DNA of 64,000 nt from Pseudomonas putida. GTDB lineage: Bacteria > Pseudomonadota > Gammaproteobacteria > Pseudomonadales > Pseudomonadaceae. The first letter of the stretch is position 1. Each line of letters opens with the position of its first letter. Under the pieces are notes generated by a model. The model did not search any database, had not been told where the DNA came from, and was given only the letters and a program-made list of their open reading frames with translations. The position numbers and the translations under genes were made by a program. Where the stretch lies: assembly GCF_028682635.1 (NCBI RefSeq), contig NZ_JANHLK010000001.1, positions 434,001 through 498,000 on the forward strand. Reading direction: 5' to 3'. This document shows, in pieces, positions 9,365 through 17,489 of the stretch.

Positions 9365-10114
9365 ATGATTATTTTTCCTATGGCGGGCCTTAGTAGCAGA
9401 TTTACTAAAGCAGGATACGAGCAGCCCAAGTGGATGTTACCTTTAGCAGAAAGGCCTCTGCTAGATTGGTCGCTGTTGAGCTTTGCATCTTTTTTCAATG
9501 ATGAAAAATTTTTGATTGTGTTTCTAGATCGGCCTGGTGTAGGGGCGTTTGTTGAGAGGCGCGTTACGGAGTTGAGAATAGCCAATCCCGTGCTCGTCCC
9601 GTTAGGCGCACCGACTGCGGGCCAAGCGGAAACCGTTCATTTGGGGTTGAGCCAAGCCGGGCTGCCAGATTCCCAAGATCTGACAATATTTAATATTGAT
9701 ACGATTCGCCCCGGCTATTCACGTTCGCCTATGCTGGAAATCAGCGATGGTTGGTTAGAGTGTTTTAAGGGTGATGGTGATCATTGGTCCTTTGTAAGGG
9801 AAAACAGCGCAAGTCCTAATCTTGCTGACGAAGTAGTAGAAAAGAAGCGGATATCTGATAATTGCTGCACAGGTATATACTGGTTTAAATCATCCAGCGC
9901 CTTCGAGAACGCTTACCAGGCCGAAGCGGCAAACCCGAAAGCTGCGGAATTGTTCGTCGCCCCGCTTTATCAGCGTCTAATTGAAGATAATAAACGTGTG
10001 TCATTCGATGTGATTGCGGATAAAGATATTTTCTTCAGTGGCACCCCAGCAGAATATGAGCACGCAAAAACCCAAGAGAAACAATTGAGGGAGAGTTTTA
10101 AAGAGTACTTGTAG
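9365..10114 (+). CDS. sugar-phosphate nucleotidyltransferase-like protein
   Basis: A 249-residue protein. The N-terminus MIIFPMAGLSSRFTKAGYEQ is a typical nucleotide-binding loop of NTP_transferase enzymes, followed by PKWMLPLAERPLLDW. Later, IFNIDTIRPGY supplies a candidate metal-binding Asp. The family transfers a nucleotidyl group to a phosphorylated sugar or alcohol, as in capsule and phosphocholine pathways. The ATG is one base beyond the stop of the preceding gene, and an upstream GTG/ATG extension would overlap that gene with no ribosome site. The substrate cannot be told from sequence. Confidence 0.75.
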   Translation: MIIFPMAGLSSRFTKAGYEQPKWMLPLAERPLLDWSLLSFASFFNDEKFLIVFLDRPGVGAFVERRVTELRIANPVLVPLGAPTAGQAETVHLGLSQAGLPDSQDLTIFNIDTIRPGYSRSPMLEISDGWLECFKGDGDHWSFVRENSASPNLADEVVEKKRISDNCCTGIYWFKSSSAFENAYQAEAANPKAAELFVAPLYQRLIEDNKRVSFDVIADKDIFFSGTPAEYEHAKTQEKQLRESFKEYL

Positions 10115-10216
10115 TGCTCGTTAAAATTAGACTTCAGGTAGTAGCGATAGGTGCAAACTGCGTTTTTACGTAATATCGCTACTCTAAACGGCTAAGAATT
10201 TGTGTTTAGGTAGTTT

Positions 10217-11350
10217 ATGAGTGTAGATCAATTAGAAGGGCCTCATTTTAAAGTCGTACCCGCTCCTGGGTCGTCGCGCCTCCTCGTGTTTTTTGCTGGA
10301 ACCAATAAGACAGACGGTAAGTTTGATTTCTGGAAAGTTGGAAATTCGCAGACAGACCATAAGCTTTTTCTTAATAACGGCAAAAATGAATGGTATCAGA
10401 ACGGAATTCCCGGTTTTGCCGATGATGTAGTCTCCATTGGCAAAAAAATTGAACAGATCGCGACTTCATTGGGCGCAATCGATATCGTTTTGCATGGCGT
10501 AAGTATGGGAGGCTACGCCGCTGCTCTTTTTGCAAAACTAATCGGTTGTCGTGCCATGGCCTTCGGATTTGATACCAGGCTGAGGCTACCCCATACACGT
10601 AGTATGCAAATAGCAAAAACTGTTCCTCTGGTATTTCCGGATCTTTCCAAAGTTTCAAGTCGCAGCACTACCACCATTCTCCATATTGCTGGAGAAGTAG
10701 ACGCAATGGACTTAAAGTCGGCGTCTCATTTCTTGGATATGTATGGCGTCACCACGTTGACTTTGAGGGGGGTAGGGCATGGCGGTGCACCGTTCATTGA
10801 TCAAAAATATGGTCTGTCCGCATTTATTCAAAAGTTTGCCACCAACGAGGCGTTGCCCGAAATCTTTGAGAAGGGACGTGCTGCAAAAAACAGTGTCCTA
10901 GTAGATCGTTTAGTTGCACTCCATGTTTGTACTAAGGCAAAGGATTGGGTAAAAGCCGAGGTGGCTGCCAATCTGGTCTTGGAGGTTGATCCTAGTAACG
11001 AGACGGCCAATTACTGGCTTGGCACTATATCGTTGGGTAACAAGTCGACCAGTGAAGCAATACGGTATCTCGCGTGCGTAGTGGGCTCGGCTCCGCATTT
11101 TACAAACGCGCAATATAGATTGGCGCGAGCGTTTATGGAGATTAAAGATCATGAACGCGCTAAATTTCACATGCAAGAGCATGCAAAGTTAAGTCCGGAG
11201 GCAGTGCTTGCTCAAGTGTTTCTTTCGGATATAACCAGAGTCGAAGGCCGCTTAGACGAAGCCAATAATATGTTGCGTAAGGCCTTTGATCTCGCGCCAG
11301 AGAATAAAAGTGTGTTATTGAGAATGGCTAAGCATGCTGTCTCAGTGTAG
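10217..11350 (+). CDS. alpha/beta hydrolase with C-terminal TPR-like repeats
   Basis: A 377-residue protein. Residues about 1-200 form a small alpha/beta hydrolase: LHGVSMGGYAAAL is the nucleophile elbow with Ser near residue 96, AGEVDAMD gives a likely acid, and GVGHGG the histidine. Residues about 230-377 have repeated helical pairs with A/L/Y/P spacing (for example DPSNETANYWLG, AQYRLARAFMEIKDHERA and SVLLRMAKHA), consistent with three or four TPR motifs. No signal peptide is visible, so it probably acts in the cytoplasm. The hydrolase-TPR pairing inside a glycan cassette suggests esterase or deacylase action on a glycan intermediate or a complex scaffold. This is inference. Confidence 0.65.
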   Translation: MSVDQLEGPHFKVVPAPGSSRLLVFFAGTNKTDGKFDFWKVGNSQTDHKLFLNNGKNEWYQNGIPGFADDVVSIGKKIEQIATSLGAIDIVLHGVSMGGYAAALFAKLIGCRAMAFGFDTRLRLPHTRSMQIAKTVPLVFPDLSKVSSRSTTTILHIAGEVDAMDLKSASHFLDMYGVTTLTLRGVGHGGAPFIDQKYGLSAFIQKFATNEALPEIFEKGRAAKNSVLVDRLVALHVCTKAKDWVKAEVAANLVLEVDPSNETANYWLGTISLGNKSTSEAIRYLACVVGSAPHFTNAQYRLARAFMEIKDHERAKFHMQEHAKLSPEAVLAQVFLSDITRVEGRLDEANNMLRKAFDLAPENKSVLLRMAKHAVSV

Positions 11351-11466
11351 CGGTTTGTTGGCTAGATAATTGTGAGTTATGATTTCGATTGTTGTCGCGT
11401 AAATCATAACTTGCATTGCTGTTTTTAATGTTATTTTGACAGATTATAAATTTGAGGATTTTTGTA

Positions 11467-12666
11467 ATGTCGTTAATTCAAGGAGCGAAGATAAAGTTTA
11501 GACAGTGGGAAGATATTCCATGCGTTGAATCAATAGCAGAACTCGAGACGGCCCATAGCCTGTTGAGAGCTCCTGCGGTACGTTTCATACATCACGCAGC
11601 AGAGAGCAGGAGTTTTCGGTTGCGACGTGTATGGACTGCTGAAAAAAAGCAGAGCCCTCCTGTTACTAAGTCAAGAGCGACTGAAAGCATTGACCTTATA
11701 CATCTTCAGAATGCGACTTTGGCAGGTGATTTTGGACTTTTTTTTGGTCAAAATGAAGCTTGTATTTTCCCATTTTATCGGCATTTACATCTGCACTTGT
11801 CGCCGGAAAAGTTTGATAGGGCTAAGCTACTTCGAAAACGTTTAAGTACTGCCCTGATAGACGCTACATCTGGTTTAGAGGGAATTGTGAATTCGGATAT
11901 TTCTCCAGTGAGGCATATTTCCGAGCCGGTTTTTCTGTTTGAGAAGCCTCATGGGCATGCGTACAGCCATTTCATCTGGGACTCGCTTTCTGTGCTTTGG
12001 TGGCTTAGCCTTTTGCCGGCTGAGGTCAAAGTTTTAGTGTCTAGCACTATCCCTAATTATCAAAAAGAAATGCTTAAAGCGGCCGGCTTAACGGAAGATC
12101 GGATCATTTGGAGAGATGGTAGAGAGCACATGACACTTTCAAGTGTTTATGTACCCACGTTTTGCGCCGTGAATAACAGCTGGATCTGTGATGATGCGTT
12201 AGATTTTTTTGCGAGCATGCGGTTAAAAACTGAAGTTAAACCTACTAGGTTGGTATATTTCGATCGAGGCGGCGACAGGTCTGGTGTGCGTAGGCTGTTA
12301 AATGAAGAGCAAGTTTGGGAGATTTGTAAAGAGTATGGTTTTGAACGCGTGACGCCTGCTCAACTTACATTTGCAGAAAAGCGTAAGTTGTTTTCGGAAA
12401 CAGCGGTGATGGTTGGTCAATTTGGAGGTGGTATACAGACTCACTTTCTTATGCAGCCCGGAACTTCAATTCTTTGTCTTCAATCGGATCTTTTCTTCCG
12501 AAACATATTTGAGTTTACTTCAAGTAAATTGCGTCAGCTCGTATCTGCGGTTGTCGGCAAAACTTCAACAGCTCTAGCTGGCGATCCAAATAATTCTGAC
12601 TTTGAAATAGATCCTGAGGCATTAAGAAAAGCTCTTGAGCAAACGCTCGCTATTAGGAGTCATTAA
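11467..12666 (+). CDS. glycosyltransferase family 61 (DUF563-like)
   Basis: A 399-residue protein. The conserved GT61 block GHAYSHFIWDSLSVLWW is near residue 163, and the C-terminal GQFGGGIQTHFLMQPGTS, near residue 317, matches the family pattern of a Gly-rich loop followed by a PGTS turn. Family members transfer pentoses or other sugars onto polysaccharides or glycoproteins. The start at 11467 has a GAGGA site upstream, and a TTG at 11452 is less likely. The gene is AT-rich like its neighbours and is probably the transferase that uses the activated unit made by the upstream genes. Confidence 0.75.
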   Translation: MSLIQGAKIKFRQWEDIPCVESIAELETAHSLLRAPAVRFIHHAAESRSFRLRRVWTAEKKQSPPVTKSRATESIDLIHLQNATLAGDFGLFFGQNEACIFPFYRHLHLHLSPEKFDRAKLLRKRLSTALIDATSGLEGIVNSDISPVRHISEPVFLFEKPHGHAYSHFIWDSLSVLWWLSLLPAEVKVLVSSTIPNYQKEMLKAAGLTEDRIIWRDGREHMTLSSVYVPTFCAVNNSWICDDALDFFASMRLKTEVKPTRLVYFDRGGDRSGVRRLLNEEQVWEICKEYGFERVTPAQLTFAEKRKLFSETAVMVGQFGGGIQTHFLMQPGTSILCLQSDLFFRNIFEFTSSKLRQLVSAVVGKTSTALAGDPNNSDFEIDPEALRKALEQTLAIRSH

Positions 12667-12691
12667 TAAGTGGTTGTGGGGTGCATCATTT

Positions 12692-13735
12692 ATGAAGTGG
12701 ATCAACATTGCTAGCACCCTAGCCATTTTGTTGATGTTCGGCGCGCTGTGTTCAGCGAACACAGCCCCAAAGATCAATGATCTGAAAATTGGGCCTGCTT
12801 CCATAACGCCGTTTCCTGGACCGCAAGCTCATAAAGTCGAGGCGACCGACGGTGAGCTGGCGAAGAGGGATTTGGTATTTTCGCCTGCGAACCTATTTGG
12901 GCCAGGCGGGAACAGGATTGGTATCCAGGCATTTTCACTCGACGAACGTTCTCGAAATATCTATACGTTGCAGCTCAACGGAGCTAAGGCTGGTAATCAG
13001 TCGACCATCAATAGATTTTCACTCGATGGACCCTTAAAGCGAAATTCAGAGGGGTATTCGACGCCTGCTAGTTATGATGTGGGTCATCAAGGTTTGGGCA
13101 TTGAGTACCTGACCAATGGTGATTTTCGCCTCTGGACAACGGCCTATACAAACCCTAAACAGGCCGTCCGATACAGCTATGCCGACGGACGTCCGCTGGC
13201 AAACATCGAGTTATACGGACTATTCGGAAAGGACTTTCGAAACCGATCTAGTAGCACCCCAACAATCAGCCATGACCAGCAATATCTCATTGCCGTAGGC
13301 TTGCGAAAGCGGGCTTCCACAGTGACCGTCCGCGTCTGGCGGCTCGCTGATATGGTTAAGGGTGGTCCTGGTGACTATTCAAATTCCTGGCTCTATGAAT
13401 GGGAGACATTGGGGTTGACGGATTCGACCCATCCAACTCAAGGTATCGCCAGCGATGGAGAAACAGTATGGATGGTGGCCGGTAACAATGATATTCATGT
13501 GCCTAAGCGCCTGCAGGTCTATACGTTACAGGGTTCATTATTATCTACAATCGGCAATCTTGAAACAGGCAGAGCCGAAGCGTTATTGGACGGATCCGGT
13601 TCTGTGTACGAACCTGAAGGTTTAGCTCTATTTCATAATGGAAGCCGACTCATACTCTGCGTGGGAATTGTAAGTGGCGACTTAGGGGCGCGTCGTGCTC
13701 GCATTTATGAGATTAAAAATTCTGGGTATTGGTAG
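12692..13735 (+). CDS. secreted beta-propeller-like protein, colinear with the tail-fibre centre
   Basis: A 347-residue protein with an N-terminal signal peptide (MKWINIASTLAILLMFG, then CSANTAPK). The body is beta-rich with repeated blade-like units; TQGIASDGETVWMVAGN, LQVYTLQGSLLSTI and YEPEGLALFHNG stand out. These align in order with LQGMTSDGMHLYTVWGAG, IQVYDLSGCLRRTI and FEPEGICLRN in the tail fibre at 2899-5904. The type resembles TarC/helveticin J-like propellers. A longer start at 12635 would overlap the GT61 gene and hide the signal sequence, so the ATG at 12692 is preferred. It is predicted to be periplasmic or extracellular. The catalytic or binding role is unknown. Confidence 0.65.
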   Translation: MKWINIASTLAILLMFGALCSANTAPKINDLKIGPASITPFPGPQAHKVEATDGELAKRDLVFSPANLFGPGGNRIGIQAFSLDERSRNIYTLQLNGAKAGNQSTINRFSLDGPLKRNSEGYSTPASYDVGHQGLGIEYLTNGDFRLWTTAYTNPKQAVRYSYADGRPLANIELYGLFGKDFRNRSSSTPTISHDQQYLIAVGLRKRASTVTVRVWRLADMVKGGPGDYSNSWLYEWETLGLTDSTHPTQGIASDGETVWMVAGNNDIHVPKRLQVYTLQGSLLSTIGNLETGRAEALLDGSGSVYEPEGLALFHNGSRLILCVGIVSGDLGARRARIYEIKNSGYW

Positions 13736-14094
13736 GGTTAATGCTCTGCAGGATTTGTTTATGGAAACAAATCTCGGTAGCTATATTCCGTTACTTGGAC
13801 TATGTGGGAGCGCACCGGAGGTATGGTAAAATTTAGGGCAGATTTAGGGCAGAACGGGGGCCGCTGCACGCCGCTTTAGGCTTTAAAAGTGAAGTGATTT
13901 TGCCTATTTTAGCGGCGTCAGGCGGTATGCCGCGTAGGTGTAAGGGGTTCGAATCCCTATCTATGCCCCCTGCCATTCACTAAAAATACGGTGACTGCAT
14001 CCGACCCAAAGCTGCTGGTCAGCAGAGGCAGAAACCGACCAGGAGCAATCAGTCGGAAAAGAGTCGCAACGATGACGCCGTAGGCAGCAATCAA
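13736..14094. other. intergenic stretch with tandem short repeat and tRNA T-arm-like sequence
   Basis: No gene is seen. Two copies of ATTTAGGGCAG lie in tandem at about 13831-13852. At about 13943-13965 the sequence AGGGGTTCGAATCCCT looks like the T-arm of a tRNA, followed by TATCTATGCCCC. A complete cloverleaf could not be built. Such a tRNA 3' fragment is a usual sign of a site-specific integration end, and its position at the outer edge of the prophage cargo fits an attachment site. Confidence 0.35.
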
Positions 14095-14520
14095 TTAGCT
14101 CGTTGGCTTCTGCATCAGTTCATGGGACGGAACCTTGTCAGCGATCTCAATCCACCAGTCGCTATTGCACTGCTTCAGTTCTCCGCCTACGAAGACCGAG
14201 TCCTTGTTAAACGACTTGATATCTCGAGGGCTGGTTACTGTGTCTTTCGCTTGGCACATCACCAAGTAGCACTTAGCTCCTTCTCTAATTTGTTTAACGT
14301 GGCGTTGCCGCTCTTTGTACCCAGAATTGCTGCTGTCACCACCGTACTTTTCCAGATGGGTCAACTGGACGTACCGTTTCCCATCATGCGAATGGCACCT
14401 GTCTTGCCACACGCGGAGGAATACAGCGCCATCAGCTCGCTCTGCCCCCCAAGACTGCCGCATCATTCGAAGCGGAGCCCCTAGGGCGGAAAAGAACTGC
14501 GTTATTGACCGCTCACTCAT
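14095..14520 (-). CDS. hypothetical protein
   Basis: A 141-residue protein, rich in charged residues, with several cysteines (DRCHSHDGK, AKCYLVMCQAK, KQCNSDWW) and no signal peptide or membrane segment. The sequence does not match a family recognised by eye. It lies just beyond the proposed prophage end, alone on the minus strand, in a cluster of other small minus-strand genes. The composition is intermediate. The ATG at 14520 is preceded by an AGAGAC stretch that may act as ribosome site. Confidence 0.5.
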   Translation of the reverse strand: MSERSITQFFSALGAPLRMMRQSWGAERADGAVFLRVWQDRCHSHDGKRYVQLTHLEKYGGDSSNSGYKERQRHVKQIREGAKCYLVMCQAKDTVTSPRDIKSFNKDSVFVGGELKQCNSDWWIEIADKVPSHELMQKPTS

Positions 14521-14677
14521 TGTCTCTTCTCCGTGCGTGGAAAATGCGTGTCTTTTTCCGCTTTGGGGCCATGAGCGCCAAAATCAATTGGCTGGGCTTG
14601 CTTCGTAGGCGCGCCGAGGGTCGCAGACCCGAGAAAAACCTGGCGCCCAGAGCCAGCGCGTCGGCTGGAACGCTTAG

Positions 14678-15154
14678 TTAGATGCACGATACGAAGTGCG
14701 ACCACAGTTCTCTCTTGACGATAAGGCCTCCTAGAAAAGCGAACAGCATTGATATGAGGCCGGCGAGAAGTGCGGAGAAGCCAAATAGGCGAGCCGACGG
14801 GGTTTGTTCCCAAAACTTGAGATTCCAATTCGTCGCTAACTTCAAGGCCATCCATCCAACCATTGCGGCCACGACGCCGGCAACATTGAAAGCAACGAGT
14901 ACGGTGAAAAATAGTCTTTCTATGAGTCCTGTCAGTGCTGGAGGAACCCCGCGGAGTTCACCTTTAGCTTCAGGTTTCTCAATCTCTGGCTTCGCAGACT
15001 CACCGTCAGGTTCCTTCTTTTCCGACTTGTCTGGGCCTTTTGGCTTCTCCGATAATCCCATCCATTGGCGCAGCACCTTTAGGAACAGCCAAGTGACCAG
15101 CCACCCACCTAAAAGGGAGAACGACAACCCGATCAGCCAAGACTTGAGGTCCAT
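14678..15154 (-). CDS. hypothetical membrane protein
   Basis: A 158-residue protein with an N-terminal membrane helix (SWLIGLSFSLLGGWLVTWLF), a long charged Lys/Glu/Pro linker at about residues 35-68, then two further hydrophobic pairs (LFFTVLVAFNVAGVVAAMVG and LFGFSALLAGLISMLFAFLGG). This suggests three to four membrane spans with a flexible loop after the first. No known family is recognised. An antisense frame exists but is less plausible, because the hydrophobic pattern here is coherent. Confidence 0.55.
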   Translation of the reverse strand: MDLKSWLIGLSFSLLGGWLVTWLFLKVLRQWMGLSEKPKGPDKSEKKEPDGESAKPEIEKPEAKGELRGVPPALTGLIERLFFTVLVAFNVAGVVAAMVGWMALKLATNWNLKFWEQTPSARLFGFSALLAGLISMLFAFLGGLIVKRELWSHFVSCI

Positions 15155-15394
15155 AAGATCCGAATCCTAGTAGTGCGTCTAACTCTCCGCAGGTGGGCTG
15201 CCAGCGCCTTCGCGAGCTTGGTGGATAACATACTCTGACCAGACCGGGCATTGTGACGACCTAGTAACCGCTGAAGGGAGGTTATACGCCATGGATGGAA
15301 AGCCCAATCTGCTTAATCAGGCCCGGCAATAGAAGAAAGCATAGCTACTCACTTGCCATCGCTCCGTCCACCGGCTTCTTTTGGCCGATCGCTG

Positions 15395-15604
15395 TCACTC
15401 TGGAGTCATCAGCACTGCGAGCGTTAGCTTGATGAACTCTTCATTTTTATCGATGGAATCCAAGGCGCCGCGGATGTTATCCGCGACCTCGGCCGCACCG
15501 CGTTGCTCAACCCAGTTCGAAAGCTCCACGATGGCGGCCTCCAAGGCGAGCTGGTTTTCGTTGAGCTTGAAGAGCAGGGAAGGAAGCAGGTCTGAGTTTG
15601 GCAT
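15395..15604 (-). CDS. small hypothetical protein
   Basis: A 69-residue, mostly helical protein (for example LLFKLNENQLALEAAIVELSNWV) without membrane segments or a recognised family. The ATG at 15604 is chosen because GGAGG lies 8 bases upstream; an upstream in-frame start at 15625 would place the ribosome site inside the gene. The region just upstream of it is the beginning of the roughly 250 bp sequence repeated at 27.5 kb, so its promoter lies in duplicated DNA. Confidence 0.55.
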   Translation of the reverse strand: MPNSDLLPSLLFKLNENQLALEAAIVELSNWVEQRGAAEVADNIRGALDSIDKNEEFIKLTLAVLMTPE

Positions 15605-15619
15605 CGCGAATCCTCCGTG

Positions 15620-15874
15620 AAGCATTCAGCGTAGCAGTCGAATGTTTATAAGGACTGCCAAGCACTCTAAAGCAAGGTCCAACAGCCTCAAGACTACGAA
15701 TGGAGAAACGGTAGTGCCCGTGACAAGTTAGGTAATGGCTTGCTTAAAAATTGCTACAAAGATGAAGAGCTAAAGCGGATTCGGCCAGGCGGGCTGGGGC
15801 TGCGATGAATGGCTACATCCAATCCATCATGGGGGCGACGGAGAAACGGCGGGAGAGCGGGGCGGGTGTGGCGT
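15620..15874 (+). repeat. left copy of a diverged ~250 bp direct repeat
   Basis: This stretch matches 27486-27736 in the same orientation. Shared blocks, in order, are AGCATTCAGCGTAGCAGTCG, GCTTGCTTAAAAA, ACATCCAATCCAT and a 32-base identical run at 15832-15863 (27694-27725), then GGTGTGGCGT. The spacing of the blocks is nearly the same, but the sequence between them has diverged. No protein is evident in either copy. Confidence 0.85.
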
Positions 15875-16007
15875 TGGATACGGACATGGGGGATCTGGAA
15901 TCGGTGAGGCTGGGAGGTGGGGGAGTTTATCAGGATTGGGGGTTTGGTGAGTCTTGCGCCTTCCACAGCCATCGGAAACGCCGTAATTAGCTGCGTTTTC
16001 AACGGTC

Positions 16008-16531
16008 CTAGGCTCTGTACGAAATCCCGAGAAACCCAATCGACGCCCCTAGGACGCTGAAATTTTGTAGAGCCCCCCGCCATCGACGGAAAGGAATTCT
16101 GTGATGGCAAAGCGTTACGAACTCTCGGACGAGGCCTGGGGAGTAGTCTCCGATCTCTTCATCGAAACCCATGGCCGAGGAAGGCCGCGACTGAGCGACC
16201 GCCTGATGCTCGACGGCGTGCTCTGGGTGCTCTGCTCGGGTGCAGCGTGGCGAGATATGCCGAAGCGCTACGCCGCTACTGCGACAAATATCGAATGCAA
16301 CCCGTCATCCCTCTGCGCTCGATGAAGCGCAAGCCTAAGCCCGGTTTACCCAGACTCTTTGATCGGCCCAAGTACCGTCAGCGCGACATCATCGAGCGCA
16401 TGTTTGGCTGGCTGAAAGAGAACCGCCGGATCGTAACGCGCTTCGACAAACTCGCGAAAAGCTACGCCGCCATGGTCTCACTGGCTTGTTCCATGCGGTG
16501 TTTGCGACATCTCTTTTCGTACAGAGCCTAG
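16008..16531 (+). mobile_element. internally deleted IS5-family insertion sequence
   Basis: A 524-bp element with perfect 17-bp terminal inverted repeats: CTAGGCTCTGTACGAAA at 16008-16024 and its complement at 16515-16531. It contains the two ends of an IS5-type transposase but lacks the middle. The outermost CTAG may be the target sequence used by this group. The element is likely non-autonomous and could be moved only by a related transposase elsewhere. Confidence 0.85.
16104..16531 (+). pseudogene. IS5-family transposase, central part deleted
   Basis: The first frame (16104 to about 16264) encodes the N-terminal IS5 block, with AKRYELSDEAWGVVSDLF and WVLCSGAAWRDMPKRY. The second frame (about 16265-16531) gives RYCDKYRMQPVIPLRS, KYRQRDIIERMFGWLKENRR and the usual C-terminus. 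The two parts are in different frames. Full-length relatives have the catalytic DDE core and roughly 100-150 further residues between these blocks, and the first two acidic residues are missing here. The C-terminal region with the YRQR-IIER-FGWLKENRR signature remains. It cannot be active. Confidence 0.85.
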
Positions 16532-17076
16532 CTATTCGACATCCATAACGTCTTTTCGGCAACATATAGCATGTGCATCGCGCTCGCGTCGGTCGGAGGA
16601 TAATCGGGATGAAGGAATTCGCCGCCCACAACTCTCGTCATCCCCAGCCGCTGCATTACAATTTCAGAACGCTTGTTCGCCAATGCAGTAAAAGCGTAAA
16701 CGCGGGGCACATCCAAGGTGCTAAATGCATAATCGAGAGCCGCGCGAGCTGCTTCGGTCGCATAACCCTTGCCCCAATAGTCGCGACCAAGTCGCCACCC
16801 CACCTCTAAGGCCGGACCGAATGGAAAATCATCTCCGAGCCAATGGAGGCCAACTGCGCCGATCAACGAGCCATCATCGATACGTTCGGCAGCCCAGAAA
16901 GTTGGCTCGCCGCCTTCAGAAAGCCGCGTCAGTTGGTCAACTACATCGCAGGTCTCAGACGCAGTCTTCGTGCCCCCGAGGAACTGCATTACCTCAGGGT
17001 CAGCATGGATTACGCAAAGCAGGGGCTTATCCGCCTCTCGCCAATCCCTGAGCTTCAACCGGTCTGTTTCAATCAT
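16528..17076 (-). CDS. GNAT-family N-acetyltransferase (RimJ/RimL type)
   Basis: A 182-residue protein. The opening MIETDRLKLRDWREAD, the AVGLHWLGDD strand and the acetyl-CoA loop GRDYWGKGYATEAARAALDYAF are typical of RimJ/RimL-like acetyltransferases. The ATG at 17076 is preceded by GAGGGA; an ATG at 17088 has no ribosome site. The stop codon lies inside the terminal repeat of the deleted IS5 element, so the last residues are supplied or trimmed by that insertion. The substrate is unknown. It is flanked by the IS remnant and a MITE with the same ends. Confidence 0.75.
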   Translation of the reverse strand: MIETDRLKLRDWREADKPLLCVIHADPEVMQFLGGTKTASETCDVVDQLTRLSEGGEPTFWAAERIDDGSLIGAVGLHWLGDDFPFGPALEVGWRLGRDYWGKGYATEAARAALDYAFSTLDVPRVYAFTALANKRSEIVMQRLGMTRVVGGEFLHPDYPPTDASAMHMLYVAEKTLWMSNS

Positions 17077-17282
17077 TCTTTCCCTCATAGCGAACAGGCT
17101 TGTTCCCGCTGCCACAATATCATCGTGCCCTTTACAAGTCCCCGTTCTCAATTTATCGAGCGGCGGCTTATGGGAGCTCCCAGGCATGGAATGAATGACC
17201 AGAACGGAGACAAGAATGACTTGGGTGTAAGACCTGGAACGGCTAATAGCAAGGTGTTCTCGTTATGAGTTACTTATGAGTA

Positions 17283-17486
17283 CTAGGCTCTGTACGAAAA
17301 GTTTTGTGGGAGCGGCGGTGCGGCGATCCGACTTGTCCCGCGATGGAGTGCGAAGCGCTCCTGTAACCGATATCAAATAGTGTCAAAGAAGCCGCGCATT
17401 CAGGCTTTGCTGCCGCGTTGCGGCAGATCGCGGGGCAAGCCCGCTCCCACAACGATGGATGACCATACTTTTCGTACAGAACCTAG
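17283..17486. mobile_element. MITE with IS5-type ends carrying a REP palindrome
   Basis: A 204-bp element bounded by CTAGGCTCTGTACGAAAAGT and the complement ACTTTTCGTACAGAACCTAG, with one mismatch between the ends. The ends match those of the IS at 16008-16531. The inside has no coding capacity and contains REP-type sequence (GTGGGAGCGG near the left end and GGGGCAAGCCCGCTCCCAC near the right). Confidence 0.8.
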
Positions 17487-17489
17487 AGC

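Noticed and set aside
13925..13985. Complete tRNA gene
   Set aside because: Only a T-arm-like stem-loop is found. No anticodon arm, D-arm or matching acceptor stem could be built.
15754..16110. 118-codon minus-strand open frame over the repeat and IS end
   Set aside because: It spans the repeat and the IS end, with a proline-rich translation typical of a shadow, and is not shared by the second repeat copy.
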